DNA of 45,503 nucleotides from Pseudomonas sp. LS-2. Its GTDB lineage: Bacteria > Pseudomonadota > Gammaproteobacteria > Pseudomonadales > Pseudomonadaceae. The DNA is taken from the NCBI RefSeq assembly GCF_003605735.1, contig NZ_QXTJ01000045.1, positions 272,790 to 318,292 on the forward strand, written 5' to 3'. How positions within the stretch are numbered: the first letter of the stretch is position 1; every line of letters begins with the position of its first letter. This document shows positions 32,168 through 42,200 of the stretch, one piece after another. Below the pieces are notes generated by a model. That model saw nothing but the letters and a program-made list of their open reading frames with translations. It was not told where the DNA came from and did not search any database. A program made the translations under genes and the position numbers.

Positions 32168-32271
32168 GCTGCAAGCTGCAAGTTTCAAGTGACAGGTTCA
32201 AAGCCAGCTCCAGGCCACAGGTCCAATGCGTTTTCGCATGGACCTGCGGTTTGAAGCTTGCGGCTTGCAAC
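32168..32271. repeat. Nested inverted repeat between algD and alg8
   Basis: The outer arms of 21 bases each (32168-32188 and 32251-32271) begin GCTGCAAGCTGCAAG and end CTTGCGGCTTGCAAC. The inner hairpin is CAGGTCCAATGCG-TTTT-CGCATGGACCTG (one bulge). Together they span 104 bases of the 129-base gap. An AGCTTGCAGC-type motif of the same family occurs near 5309. Confidence 0.8.
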
Positions 32272-32292
32272 TGACTTCTAGAGGTCCAGATT

Positions 32293-33774
32293 ATGCTCAG
32301 GCTAAAACACGGCTTACTTCAGGCCGCAGGTTGGCTGTTTTATTTAAGTTTGCTGGCCGCCATTGCCATGGCGCTGCCTTCGACACTTTTCGACTCGCAG
32401 TCGAAAGACTTTATTTTTCTCGTCGGTATCGTCGGCATCTGGCGTTACTCGATGGGCGCAACGCATTTTGTGCGCGGCATGATTTTTCTCTACATCGTCT
32501 ATCCGCACCTGCGCCGCAAAGTGCGCAAGCTCGGCAAGGCAGCGGATCCATCTCACGTGTTCCTGATGGTCACCAGCTTTCGCATCGACGCGCTGACCAC
32601 CGCTCAGGTCTACAGCTCGGTGATTCAGGAAGCCATCGCCTGCGGCTACCCGACCACGGTCGTCTGCTCGCTGGTGGAAATGTCCGATGAACTGCTGGTC
32701 AAGGCCCTGTGGGCCAAGTACAACCCACCGGAACACGTGAAACTGGACTTCGTGCGCATTGCCGGCACCGGCAAGCGCGACGGCCTGGCGTTCGGCTTTC
32801 GCGCCATCTCCCGCCACATGCCGGATGATCGTGCCGTCGTGGCCGTGATCGATGGCGACACCGTACTGGCCGAAGGCGTGGTGCAGAAAACCGTGCCGTG
32901 GTTTCAGCTGTTCGGCAACGTCGGCGGCCTGACCACCAACGAATTCTGCGAAGTACGCGGCGGCTACATCATGAGCGAGTGGCACAAGCTGCGTTTCGCT
33001 CAGCGGCACATCAACATGTGCTCGATGGCTCTGTCCAAACGCGTACTGACCATGACCGGCCGCATGTCGGTATTCCGCGCCACGGTGGTTACCGACCCGG
33101 ACTTCATCGCCGACGTCGAAAGCGACTCGCTGCAGCACTGGCGCCTGGGCCGCTTCAAATTCCTGACCGGCGATGACAAGTCCAGCTGGTTCAGCCTGAT
33201 GCGCCTGGGTTACGACACTTTCTACGTGCCGGACGCCGCCATCAACACGGTTGAGCACCCGCCGGAGAAGAGCTTCCTCAAGGCCAGCCGCAAGCTGATG
33301 TATCGCTGGTACGGCAACAATCTGCGCCAGAACTCCCGTGCTCTCGGCCTAGGCGTGCGTCGCCTCGGCGTGTTCACCAGCATCGTCCTGTTCGACCAGC
33401 GCGTCTCGATGTGGACCTCGATCCTGGGCCTCACAGTCGCAGTGCTGGCCGCTTTCAAATTTGGCATGGGTGTCCTGTTGGCCTACCTGCTCTGGATCGG
33501 CATCACACGCCTGATCCTGACAGTGCTGCTGTCTTGCTCAGGGCATGCCATCGGCCCGGCCTACCCCTTGATTCTCTATTACAACCAGATCGTCGGCGCA
33601 CTGATGAAGATCTACGTCTTCTTCCGCCTCGACCGCCAGTCCTGGACACGCCAGGACACCAAACTGAGCCGCGACATGGCCAGCTTCCAGGGTTGGTTCA
33701 ATACCTGGTCGTCTCGGACCATGACTTTCTCGGCTGGCAGCATCTTCGTTGCCGTGCTGCTGACAATGGTTTGA
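32293..33774 (+). CDS. alg8: Alginate polymerase glycosyltransferase Alg8
   Basis: Alg8 is the inner-membrane family 2 glycosyltransferase that polymerises mannuronate from GDP-mannuronic acid. The 493-residue protein has N-terminal membrane segments (about 10-75). The cytoplasmic catalytic domain has D187-G-D189 in VAVIDGDTV, a later ESDSLQHW, and the QHWRLGR region. C-terminal membrane segments lie from about 365 to 493. It acts with Alg44, which supplies c-di-GMP control. It starts MLRLKHGLLQAAGW after an AGAGG. Confidence 0.96.
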   Translation: MLRLKHGLLQAAGWLFYLSLLAAIAMALPSTLFDSQSKDFIFLVGIVGIWRYSMGATHFVRGMIFLYIVYPHLRRKVRKLGKAADPSHVFLMVTSFRIDALTTAQVYSSVIQEAIACGYPTTVVCSLVEMSDELLVKALWAKYNPPEHVKLDFVRIAGTGKRDGLAFGFRAISRHMPDDRAVVAVIDGDTVLAEGVVQKTVPWFQLFGNVGGLTTNEFCEVRGGYIMSEWHKLRFAQRHINMCSMALSKRVLTMTGRMSVFRATVVTDPDFIADVESDSLQHWRLGRFKFLTGDDKSSWFSLMRLGYDTFYVPDAAINTVEHPPEKSFLKASRKLMYRWYGNNLRQNSRALGLGVRRLGVFTSIVLFDQRVSMWTSILGLTVAVLAAFKFGMGVLLAYLLWIGITRLILTVLLSCSGHAIGPAYPLILYYNQIVGALMKIYVFFRLDRQSWTRQDTKLSRDMASFQGWFNTWSSRTMTFSAGSIFVAVLLTMV

Positions 33775-33827
33775 CCGGGTCTCTGACCGCACTAATGGAT
33801 CAACTCGATTAATCAGGAATTACCGCC

Positions 33828-35000
33828 ATGAATACAGCCGTGAATGTGAACGTCGTCCATGAATCCGAAGCCCAGCGTCAGCACGCCCGGGTCAAGATTC
33901 CAGCCAAGCTGCGCCTGCTCAATGGTCAGCCGAACGCGCCTCTGGTGCGTGTCGAAGATCTCTCTGCCGGGGGCCTGAGCTTCATTGCGCCAAGCGGCCT
34001 GAAACTGACGGCGGGCCAGGTTATCAAAGGCCGTATGCAGTTCCTGATCGATAACCTGGGACTGGCGATGGACGTCCAGCTGCAGGTTCGTGCTATCGAT
34101 GCCGCAACCGGCCGCGTCGGTTGCCAGTTCCAGCATCTGGAACCACAGGACATCGCCACGCTGCGTCACTTGATCACTTCGCATCTGTCGGGCGATATCG
34201 TCAGCATGGGCGAAGTGCTCGCCACCCTGCAGCGCGACAACTTCACCAAGGCGCGCAAGGTCAAGGACAGCGGCAGCGGCATGAGCGCGTTCGGTCGCCT
34301 GCGTGCAGTGACCTTCAGCGCCGGTATCTTCGTCATCGGCCTGGCGGCTTTCGGCTTCGTCGCAAAATCCGTCTACGGCATGTATTTCGTCAGCCATTCG
34401 ACCTCCGGCCTGGTCAGCGTGCCGAGCATGGACGTGACCATGCCGCGCGAAGGTACCGTCACCAGCCTGGTGGGTCCTGACGGCGTGGTAGCCAAAGGCG
34501 CCCCGTTGGCGACGTTCAATACCAGCATGCTGGAAATGCTCAAGGGCAACCTGGACCCGGATGAAATGCAACCGGCCAAGGTTGAAGAGCTGTTCGGTCG
34601 CCAACTGGCAGGCACCATGACCAGCCCATGCGATTGCGTAGTCGGCAAGCAACTGGTTGCAGATGGTCAGTACGCCGCCAAGGGTCAGGTGATCTTCCAA
34701 CTGGTCCCTCGCAACGTCGCCGCCAACGTCGACGCCCGCTTCACCTACCGCCAGTTCGCCGATGTCCAGCCGGGCGCTCGCGTGAACTTCCAGATCGCCG
34801 GCGAAAGCGGTACTCACAGCGGCAAGGTGGTCAGCTCCACCGCCTTGAGCCCGGCCGATCTTTCTTCGGACCTTCGCGTACAGATCAAACCTGACGATTC
34901 GATCAACAGCAGCCTGGCAGGCCGTCCGGTCGAGGTGGTCAGCGATCGCGGCCCTTCGCTGAACTGGCTGATCGATAAAGCCACGGCCGCAGGTCTCTAA
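33828..35000 (+). CDS. alg44: Alginate biosynthesis protein Alg44 (PilZ c-di-GMP receptor)
   Basis: Alg44 couples c-di-GMP to Alg8 activity. The 390-residue protein has an N-terminal cytoplasmic PilZ domain with R17, R21 and D44 (RQHAR ... DLSAGG), matching known c-di-GMP ligands. One membrane segment lies at about 160-185, and the C-terminal periplasmic domain resembles membrane-fusion proteins (about 190-390). It follows alg8 by 53 bases and ends two bases before algK. Confidence 0.96.
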   Translation: MNTAVNVNVVHESEAQRQHARVKIPAKLRLLNGQPNAPLVRVEDLSAGGLSFIAPSGLKLTAGQVIKGRMQFLIDNLGLAMDVQLQVRAIDAATGRVGCQFQHLEPQDIATLRHLITSHLSGDIVSMGEVLATLQRDNFTKARKVKDSGSGMSAFGRLRAVTFSAGIFVIGLAAFGFVAKSVYGMYFVSHSTSGLVSVPSMDVTMPREGTVTSLVGPDGVVAKGAPLATFNTSMLEMLKGNLDPDEMQPAKVEELFGRQLAGTMTSPCDCVVGKQLVADGQYAAKGQVIFQLVPRNVAANVDARFTYRQFADVQPGARVNFQIAGESGTHSGKVVSSTALSPADLSSDLRVQIKPDDSINSSLAGRPVEVVSDRGPSLNWLIDKATAAGL

Positions 35001-35002
35001 AC

Positions 35003-36415
35003 ATGGCTAGCCCACTTCGAAGCTTGTCAGCCCCTACGTTGTTGAGCCTGGCGATCGCCATCGGTCTGGGCGGCTGTGCCGGCCTGCCCGATCAACGTCT
35101 GGCCAATGAAGCCCTGAAACGCGGCGATACCGCGCTGGCGGAGCAAAACTATCGGCAACTGGCGGACCTGGGTTATAGCGATGCACAGGTAGGTCTTGCG
35201 GACATCCAGGTCGGCACTCGCGACCCGGAACTGATCAAACAGGCCGAGGCGACTTACCGCGCCGCAGCCCAGACATCGCCCCGTGCGCAATCGCGCCTGG
35301 GCAAGCTGCTGGCGGTCAAGCCCAACTCCACCGAAGCCGAGCAACGCGAAGCCGAAGGTCTGTTGAAGCAAGCCTTCGCCAACGGCGAGGCCGGCACGCT
35401 GATACCGCTGGCAATGCTCTATCTGCAATACCCGCACACGTTCCCCAACGTGAATGCTCAGCAGAAGATCAACGAATGGCGCGCGTCGGGTTATCCGGAA
35501 GCGGGTCTGGCTCAGGTGCTGCTGTATCGCACTCAGGGTACTTACGACCAGCATCTGGGTGAGGTCGAAAGCATCTGCAAACAGGCCCTGCGCACCAACG
35601 ACGTTTGCTACATGGAACTGGCCACGGTCTATCAGAAGCGCGGCGAAGCCGACAAACAGGCCGCACTGCTGGAGCAAATGCAGAGCGGCTATGCCATGGG
35701 CAGCGTGCCCGCCATGCGTGTCGACAGTGTCGCTCGCGTACTGGCGGACTCGACCCTGGGCAAGCCCGACGAGAAGACCGCCCAGCAACTGCTGGAGAAG
35801 ATCGCGCCGGCCTATCCCGCTTCCTGGGTGAGCCTGGCTCAGTTGCTCTACGACTATCCGGAGTTGGGCGACGTCAACAAGATGATGGAGTACCTGGACA
35901 ACGGCCGGGCCGCCGACCAACCGCGCGCCGAACTGCTGCTGGGCAAGGTCTATTACGAAGGCAAGCTGGTGTTGCCGGACGCAAAGAAAGCCGAAGAGCA
36001 TCTGCTCAAGGCTGCTCCGACGCAGATATCCGCACACTATTACCTGGGCCAGCTTTATCGCCGTGGTTACCTCGGCCACCCCGATGCCCAGAAGGCCGTC
36101 AACGAACTGCTGACCTCCGCTCGCGGCGGCCAGAACAGCGCCGACTTCGCCCTCGCGCAGCTATTTTCGCAAGGCAAGGGCATCAAACCCGACCCGGTCA
36201 ACGCTTGGGTATTTGGCCAGTTGGCGCAAGCGCAGGGCACCCCGCAAGCGACGGATCTTGCGCAGCAACTCAACGATCAATTGCCGCCTGAGAAACGCGC
36301 CCAGGCGCAGAGTCTTCTCCAGCGAGAACAGCAGGTCCGTGGCACCACTGCGCAGAACGCGCTGGCCATGCAGGCACTGCAAGAAGAAAAAGACGGCGAG
36401 GACGCACCTCTATGA
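35003..36415 (+). CDS. algK: Alginate export lipoprotein AlgK
   Basis: AlgK is an outer-membrane lipoprotein scaffold of tetratricopeptide/Sel1-like repeats that docks to the AlgE porin and AlgX. The 470-residue precursor has a signal peptide ending LGGC (lipobox, cysteine at about residue 25). Repeated helical pairs follow (for example LANEALKRGDTALAEQNYRQL and AEEHLLKAAPTQISAHYYLG). The C-terminal segment is glutamine-rich. Its stop codon overlaps the algE start (ATGA), so translation is coupled. Confidence 0.95.
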   Translation: MASPLRSLSAPTLLSLAIAIGLGGCAGLPDQRLANEALKRGDTALAEQNYRQLADLGYSDAQVGLADIQVGTRDPELIKQAEATYRAAAQTSPRAQSRLGKLLAVKPNSTEAEQREAEGLLKQAFANGEAGTLIPLAMLYLQYPHTFPNVNAQQKINEWRASGYPEAGLAQVLLYRTQGTYDQHLGEVESICKQALRTNDVCYMELATVYQKRGEADKQAALLEQMQSGYAMGSVPAMRVDSVARVLADSTLGKPDEKTAQQLLEKIAPAYPASWVSLAQLLYDYPELGDVNKMMEYLDNGRAADQPRAELLLGKVYYEGKLVLPDAKKAEEHLLKAAPTQISAHYYLGQLYRRGYLGHPDAQKAVNELLTSARGGQNSADFALAQLFSQGKGIKPDPVNAWVFGQLAQAQGTPQATDLAQQLNDQLPPEKRAQAQSLLQREQQVRGTTAQNALAMQALQEEKDGEDAPL

Positions 36416-37923
36416 AGCTTAAGTTGAACCCTCTGATGGCGGCCGGGCTCGGTCTGGGTTTCACCCTGATCTGGGCTACCCCGACATTGGCTGCCTTGAC
36501 CGAAGACAAGAACTTCGGGATCGAAGTGAAGGCCACCGGCCAGATGGAAGACGACCGCGACCTGGGCACCCGTGGCGGTGGCGACGTCAACGGGATCGGT
36601 CTTGATCTGCGCCCATGGATGTATGGCCAATGGGGCAACTGGAGCGGCTACGCGATGGGTCAGGTGGTCACTGCCAGCGACACCATCCAGACCGACCCGC
36701 TGGACGAACAGACCACCAACGCCGAAGGCCAGACCAGCCAGCGCGCCCGCAGCACGTCCAGCAGTCGCGAAGTGGACGACAGCTACGCGGCCCTTCGTGA
36801 ATTCTGGATCGGCTACAGCGGTTTCACGCCCTACCCTGGCGAGATCCTCAAGTTCGGTCGTCAGCGTCTGCGCAACGACGACGGCCAGTGGCACGACACC
36901 AATATCGAGGCCCTGAACTGGACCTTCGACACAACGCTGCTCAAGGCCGAAGTCGGCGCTGCCCAGCGCTTCAGCGAATACCGCACCGACCTCACCGAGC
37001 TGTCGGCGCAGGACAAGGATCGCCAGCACCTGTTCGGCGATGTCGAATACCAGTGGACTCCTGGCCAATGGGCGGGTGTACGCGCTCACTACAGCCACGA
37101 TGGTGGCAGCCTGAAACATCAGGGCGAGTCGATCGATGATCTGGACAAGACGTCTCGCGGCGATCTGACCTGGCTCGGCATTCAGGCCAACAGCGACGCG
37201 TACAACTATCGCAACCTGAACACCGTCAACTACTGGGGCAGCCTGACCTGGCTGACCGGTAACCGCGACCAGATCGGCTCGACCTACGACGCGACCACTG
37301 ACCAGTATCTGGCCGGTCAGAAAGACAGCAGCAACGTCAACGGCTGGGCGACCGATCTGGGTCTGCGTTTGCGTCTCGATCCGCAATGGCAGGTCGGCGG
37401 CGCCTACTCCCGCGCCAGCAAGAACTACGAGCAGAACGGTCTGGAAAGCAACCGCTCGAACTGGACCGGTACGCGTTCGCGCGTGCATCGCTTCGGTGAG
37501 GCCTTCCAGGGCGAAATGGCCAACGTGGAATCCGGCTCGCTGTTCGCCTCCTGGCAGATGCAAGAGGATTACGACGCCTCTCTGATCTACCACAAGTTCC
37601 GTCGCGTGGACGGCCACTCCGGTATCGGCGGCGCCGGCGTCAATCCTGCCCGCGAAAACTTCGATGCCGATGGCGTAAGCACTGGCACCTTCGATTCGTT
37701 GCCGCTGGAAGACGGCCGCAAGGATCTGGGGCAGGAGATGGACCTGGTCGTCACCAAGTACTTCAAGCAAGGCCTGCTGCCCGCCTCGGTCAGCCAGTCG
37801 TTCGACGAGCCGTCTGCTCTGATTCGCCTGCGCGCAGGCGTGTTCAAGCCAGGCGATGCATATCACAGCGGTGTGGACGATTACATGCACCGCGCCATCG
37901 TCGACGTCATCTGGCGCTTCTGA
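36412..37923 (+). CDS. algE: Alginate outer-membrane porin AlgE
   Basis: AlgE is the 18-stranded beta-barrel through which alginate leaves the cell. The 503-residue precursor has a signal peptide (cleavage after about residue 29, TLAA). It then shows alternating amphipathic strands with many aromatic residues and ends in phenylalanine (VDVIWRF), the usual C-terminal signal for barrel assembly. Loop sequences rich in Asp, Ser and Gln at about 95-120 match the long gate loops of the family. The start overlaps the algK stop codon by four bases. Confidence 0.95.
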   Translation: MKLKLNPLMAAGLGLGFTLIWATPTLAALTEDKNFGIEVKATGQMEDDRDLGTRGGGDVNGIGLDLRPWMYGQWGNWSGYAMGQVVTASDTIQTDPLDEQTTNAEGQTSQRARSTSSSREVDDSYAALREFWIGYSGFTPYPGEILKFGRQRLRNDDGQWHDTNIEALNWTFDTTLLKAEVGAAQRFSEYRTDLTELSAQDKDRQHLFGDVEYQWTPGQWAGVRAHYSHDGGSLKHQGESIDDLDKTSRGDLTWLGIQANSDAYNYRNLNTVNYWGSLTWLTGNRDQIGSTYDATTDQYLAGQKDSSNVNGWATDLGLRLRLDPQWQVGGAYSRASKNYEQNGLESNRSNWTGTRSRVHRFGEAFQGEMANVESGSLFASWQMQEDYDASLIYHKFRRVDGHSGIGGAGVNPARENFDADGVSTGTFDSLPLEDGRKDLGQEMDLVVTKYFKQGLLPASVSQSFDEPSALIRLRAGVFKPGDAYHSGVDDYMHRAIVDVIWRF

Positions 37924-37950
37924 TGCAAGCCGCGATAGGAGTGCAATGAG

Positions 37951-39594
37951 ATGAACAGTCAAGCAAGCAATATGCGTCACCGGGCATGGCCTCATGCCTT
38001 GCTGGAAAGCGCAGTGCTCAGCAGCGCCCTATTGCTGGCGAGCACTGCTGCCATTGCCAGCACTGCTCCGGCGCCCCACGCTGCCGCGGCACAACCTGCG
38101 ACGCAACCTGCGCCCGGCGATGATGTGGTCAAAGGACTGCATCAGGCGCAAACCTACACCATCACCAGCCCGCCCACCGGCCCACTGATGATGGACAAGC
38201 CCAAACTGCCGGATCTGTCGGGCTATACCCAACAGGCCATGCAGAAGAAGATCGTGCGCAGCAAGGCCGGTAAGGCCTCGATTCGCCGCATGATGCAAGA
38301 GGACTCGCTGAAGGAGTTCATCGGCGGCGATAACAAGATGGCCGAATGGGTTGCCCGTCAGCACGGCATCCCGCAGGCGATCTTCATCGACGACGGTTAC
38401 ATGACCCTTCAGGACCTGGCGAAAAAAGTGCCTAAGCAGTACCTGAACGAAACATCCCCGGGCGTGTTCCTGGCGCGCTTGCCGATCGTGGTCGGCAAGA
38501 AAGGTATTCTGGAAATCGACAAGAAGACCAGTGAACTGCGCCTGTCGCAGGAAGCCGGTGCGTTCATGGTCAACGACAACCTGCTGTTCGTCTCCGACAC
38601 CCGGATTACCGGTTGGAGCGAGAAGGCCAACGGCCCGTCGACTTTCAAGGCGCCGAAGGAATTCCGCCCGTTCCTGCTGTCCTGGGGCGGCACTCAGACC
38701 TACATGTTCAACACCAAGGTGGCAAGCCTGGGTTACAACAACAGCAAGTCGTACGGTCTGAGTATTTCCCAGTACACGCCGAACATGAAGGCACAGATGA
38801 ACCGTCCGGACCCGACCGGCTGGATCGTCAATTCCGAATTCTCGGACATGTGGTACGGCTACTACTGCTATGAGACCCGCGACTTCGTGGTCAAGGGCAA
38901 TACCTACCGCGACAACATCATCTACGGCATCGACCCACACGACCGTTCCCACGGCCTGATCATTGCCGAGAACACCGTCTACGGGACCAAGAAGAAACAC
39001 GGGATCATCATTTCCCGTGAGGTGAACGACAGCTTCATCATTAACAACAAAAGCTACGAGAACCACCTGTCGGGCATCGTTCTGGACCGTAACAGCGTGA
39101 ACAATCTGGTGGCCTACAACCAGATCTACCGCAACCACACCGACGGCATCACGCTGTATGAAAGTGCTGACAACCTGCTGTGGGGCAACCGCGTGTTCGC
39201 CAACAAACGCCACGGCATCCGGGTTCGCAACAGCACCAACATCAAGCTGTACGAGAATCTGGCGATCGGCAACGGCCTGATGGGCGTCTACGGCCACATC
39301 AAGGATCTCTCCGACACCGACCGCGACATCAAGCTCGACCCGTTCGACGCCGAGGTGTCGCTCATCATGGTTGGCGGCGAGCTGACCTCCAACGGTTCCG
39401 GCCCGCTGTCCATCGACTCGCCGCTCAGCGTCGAGCTGTACAAAGTGTCGATGCTGGCGCCGACCAAAAGCAGCGGGATCAGCTTCAACGGCGTACTGGG
39501 TGACCGCCAGGACGAAATCCTTGATCTGCTTGTCCGCCAACAAAAAGCCGTGTTGATCGACCCGGTCGAAAGCCAGAAACAACTCCGGGACTGA
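37951..39594 (+). CDS. algG: Mannuronan C5-epimerase AlgG
   Basis: AlgG converts mannuronate to guluronate in the polymer within the periplasm and is part of the export complex. The 547-residue precursor has a signal peptide (cleavage near residue 32, after a long hydrophobic stretch) and an Ala/Pro-rich spacer. A right-handed beta-helix with carbohydrate-binding repeats follows. The catalytic DPHD motif is at residues 328-331 (YGIDPHDRSHG). GGAG precedes the ATG. Confidence 0.96.
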   Translation: MNSQASNMRHRAWPHALLESAVLSSALLLASTAAIASTAPAPHAAAAQPATQPAPGDDVVKGLHQAQTYTITSPPTGPLMMDKPKLPDLSGYTQQAMQKKIVRSKAGKASIRRMMQEDSLKEFIGGDNKMAEWVARQHGIPQAIFIDDGYMTLQDLAKKVPKQYLNETSPGVFLARLPIVVGKKGILEIDKKTSELRLSQEAGAFMVNDNLLFVSDTRITGWSEKANGPSTFKAPKEFRPFLLSWGGTQTYMFNTKVASLGYNNSKSYGLSISQYTPNMKAQMNRPDPTGWIVNSEFSDMWYGYYCYETRDFVVKGNTYRDNIIYGIDPHDRSHGLIIAENTVYGTKKKHGIIISREVNDSFIINNKSYENHLSGIVLDRNSVNNLVAYNQIYRNHTDGITLYESADNLLWGNRVFANKRHGIRVRNSTNIKLYENLAIGNGLMGVYGHIKDLSDTDRDIKLDPFDAEVSLIMVGGELTSNGSGPLSIDSPLSVELYKVSMLAPTKSSGISFNGVLGDRQDEILDLLVRQQKAVLIDPVESQKQLRD

Positions 39595-39607
39595 GGAAGC
39601 TATTTCT

Positions 39608-41047
39608 ATGCACGCACATTTGATCAAGTTGCTCAGCCTCTCCGGCCTGACCGCAGCACTCTTCGCCGCCAGCAACGCCGCGTATGCCGCCGATGCAAGC
39701 GCACCGACGTTCACGGCCGAGCCTTGCTGCAGCCTGTGCCCGGAAGCCCACGACGAGAAGAACTACGTCACCCGCTACCAGCAGAACTTCACCACACTGG
39801 TTCAGGCTCAGGGCGACTGGCTGTTCCGTACCAAGGAAGACCTGCGCACCGAGTTCGACACCACGCCTGAGGGCTACCGTCGCATGCAACAGTTGCACGA
39901 CGCCTTCAAGAGCAAAGGTGTAGAACTGGTGGTCGTCTATCAGCCCACTCGTGGCCTGGTCGATCGCAACAAACTGTTCCCGGCCGAGCGCGACAAGTTC
40001 GACTACAACACCGCCCTGCGCAACTACCAGGCCATGCTTGGTCGCTTTGCGAAAATGGGCTACACCGTGCCGGATCTGTCGCCTCTGACCAACGAACAGC
40101 AGGCCCATGACTTCTACTTCCGCGGTGACCAGCACTGGACGCCGTACGGCGCTCAACGCACCGCGAAAATCGTTGCTGATTCCGTGAAAAAGATGCCGGC
40201 TTTCGCCGACATTCCCAAGCGTGAATTCGAGACCCACCTGTCAGGTCGCATGGGCAAGAAGGGCACTCTGCACAACATGGCCGGTCAATTGTGCGGCACC
40301 AGCTACGCCATCCAGTACATGGATCAGTTCGAGACCGAACCCAAAGGCGAAGCGGCCGACGGCGACCTGTTCGGTGACTCCGGCAACCCGGAAATCACCC
40401 TGGTCGGTACCAGTCACAGCGGCAAGAACTACAACTTCGCAGGCTTTCTGCAGGAATACATCGGGGCCGACGTGCTGAACGTCGCCTTCCCGGGCGGTGG
40501 CTTTGAGGGCTCGATGCTGCAGTACCTGGGCAGCGACGACTTCCAGCAACACCCACCGAAGATTCTCATCTGGGAATTCTCGCCTCTGTACCGCCTCGAC
40601 CAGGAGACCATCTATCGCCAGATGATGTCGCTGCTGGATAACGGCTGTGAGGGCAAACCGGCGCTGATGGCTACCAGCACCACTCTCAAGCCAGGCACCA
40701 ACGAGCTGTTGGTCAACGGCAAAAACGGCATCAAGGATGTGCGCAACGGCAGTAATCAGATCGACATCAAGTTCGCCGACACCTCGGTGAAAACCCTTCA
40801 GGCGCGCCTCTGGTACATGAACGGCCGCCACGAAGACCTGAAGATCGAAAAACCTGAAACATCTGAAACCGACGGGCGCTTCTCCTTCGAACTGCGCGAT
40901 GACAAAGACTGGGCCGACCAGCAATTGCTCGCACTGGAAGTGCAGGGTCCGGAAGCGGGCGCTGCGCCACAGCAAGTCGAAGCGAAAGTATGCAAACGCA
41001 ACGTGTTCCCGAATGTCGCGCATCAAACCGCGCAAGCCGGGTTATGA
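39608..41047 (+). CDS. algX: Alginate O-acetyltransferase AlgX
   Basis: AlgX is a periplasmic SGNH-fold acetyltransferase that transfers acetyl groups to alginate and also belongs to the export complex. The 479-residue precursor has a signal peptide (AYA, about residue 27). The catalytic residues are D174 and H176 (DQHWTPYG) and S269 (GTSHSG), identical in number to the P. aeruginosa enzyme. A C-terminal carbohydrate-binding module follows (about 345-479). GAGGAAG precedes the ATG. Confidence 0.96.
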   Translation: MHAHLIKLLSLSGLTAALFAASNAAYAADASAPTFTAEPCCSLCPEAHDEKNYVTRYQQNFTTLVQAQGDWLFRTKEDLRTEFDTTPEGYRRMQQLHDAFKSKGVELVVVYQPTRGLVDRNKLFPAERDKFDYNTALRNYQAMLGRFAKMGYTVPDLSPLTNEQQAHDFYFRGDQHWTPYGAQRTAKIVADSVKKMPAFADIPKREFETHLSGRMGKKGTLHNMAGQLCGTSYAIQYMDQFETEPKGEAADGDLFGDSGNPEITLVGTSHSGKNYNFAGFLQEYIGADVLNVAFPGGGFEGSMLQYLGSDDFQQHPPKILIWEFSPLYRLDQETIYRQMMSLLDNGCEGKPALMATSTTLKPGTNELLVNGKNGIKDVRNGSNQIDIKFADTSVKTLQARLWYMNGRHEDLKIEKPETSETDGRFSFELRDDKDWADQQLLALEVQGPEAGAAPQQVEAKVCKRNVFPNVAHQTAQAGL

Positions 41048-41054
41048 GGCTCTT

Positions 41055-42191
41055 ATGCACACTCCAAAACTGATGCTCCCTACCCTTCTCTCGCTGGCCG
41101 TGCTGTCGTCGACAGCCTTCGCCACCAGCGCCAGCGCTGCGTCGACACTCGTGCCGCCGCAGGGCTACTACGAGGGTGTCGAAAAATTCAAAAGCGGCGA
41201 AAGTAAATTCAGCTGCGATTCAACACCGCAGCCTTACACCGGCCCGCTGCAATTTCGTAGCAAGTACGAGGGATCGGACAAGGCCCGCGCCACGTTGAAC
41301 AAGGATTCGGAACAAGCCTTCCGTGATGCCACCAAGGACATCACGACCATGGAACGCAACACCAGCAAAGTGGTGATGCAGTACATGCGCGACGGTCGGC
41401 CGGAACAGCTCGACTGCGCACTGAACATGCTGACCACGTGGGCCAAGGCCGATGCGCTCGAATCCAGGGACTTCAACCACACCGGCAAATCGATGCGCAA
41501 ATGGGCGCTGGGGAGCATGTCGTCGTCGTACCTGCGCCTGAAGTTCTCCGAGTCGCATCCACTGGCCACTCGTCAGCAGGATGCGAAAGTGATCGAAGCC
41601 TGGTTCAGCAAGCTGGCGGACCAGGTGGTCAGCGACTGGAACGACCTGCCGCTCGACAAGACCAACAACCACTCTTACTGGGCAGCCTGGTCGGTGATGT
41701 CTACCGCCGTGGCGACCAACCGCAAGGATCTTTTCGACTGGTCGGTGAAGGAATTCAAGATCGCTGCCAATCAGGTCGACCCGCAAGGCTTTTTGCCGAA
41801 CGAACTCAAGCGCAAGCAGCGCGCGCTGGCGTACCACAACTACGCCCTTCCGCCGCTGGCGATGATCGCCAGTTTCGCCCAGGCCAACGGTGTCGATCTG
41901 CGTCCTGAAAACAACGGCGCGCTGAAGCGTCTAGGTGATCGGGTGCTGGCCGGGGTCAAGGATTCGGGTGACGAGTTCGAGGCGAAAGACGGCCAGAAAC
42001 AGGACATGACGGACTTGAAAACCGACATGAAATTCGCTTGGCTCGAACCGTACTGCTCGCTCTACGACTGCGCGCCCGACACGCTGGACAAGAAGCACAA
42101 AATGCAGCCGTTCAAGAACTTCCGTCTCGGCGGCGACATGACCCGCACGTATGACCCGAGCCATGAGAAGGGCGAGAAAGGCGGTTCTTGA
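41055..42191 (+). CDS. algL: Alginate lyase AlgL
   Basis: AlgL is a periplasmic family 5 polysaccharide lyase that cleaves misdirected alginate by beta-elimination. The 378-residue precursor starts MHTPKLMLPTLLSLA, with a signal peptide cleaved near residue 29. The active-site block NNHSYWAAWS has N205 and H206. The later RKQRALAYHNYALPPL carries the arginine and tyrosine used in catalysis. A longer frame from 40899 lies inside algX and is rejected. algL starts seven bases after the algX stop codon. Confidence 0.96.
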   Translation: MHTPKLMLPTLLSLAVLSSTAFATSASAASTLVPPQGYYEGVEKFKSGESKFSCDSTPQPYTGPLQFRSKYEGSDKARATLNKDSEQAFRDATKDITTMERNTSKVVMQYMRDGRPEQLDCALNMLTTWAKADALESRDFNHTGKSMRKWALGSMSSSYLRLKFSESHPLATRQQDAKVIEAWFSKLADQVVSDWNDLPLDKTNNHSYWAAWSVMSTAVATNRKDLFDWSVKEFKIAANQVDPQGFLPNELKRKQRALAYHNYALPPLAMIASFAQANGVDLRPENNGALKRLGDRVLAGVKDSGDEFEAKDGQKQDMTDLKTDMKFAWLEPYCSLYDCAPDTLDKKHKMQPFKNFRLGGDMTRTYDPSHEKGEKGGS

Positions 42192-42200
42192 TTTGAAGAC

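Noticed and set aside
36277..39714. Long minus-strand frames of 572 and 561 codons opposite algE and algG
   Set aside because: The plus-strand genes are unambiguous. These frames result from third-position GC bias.
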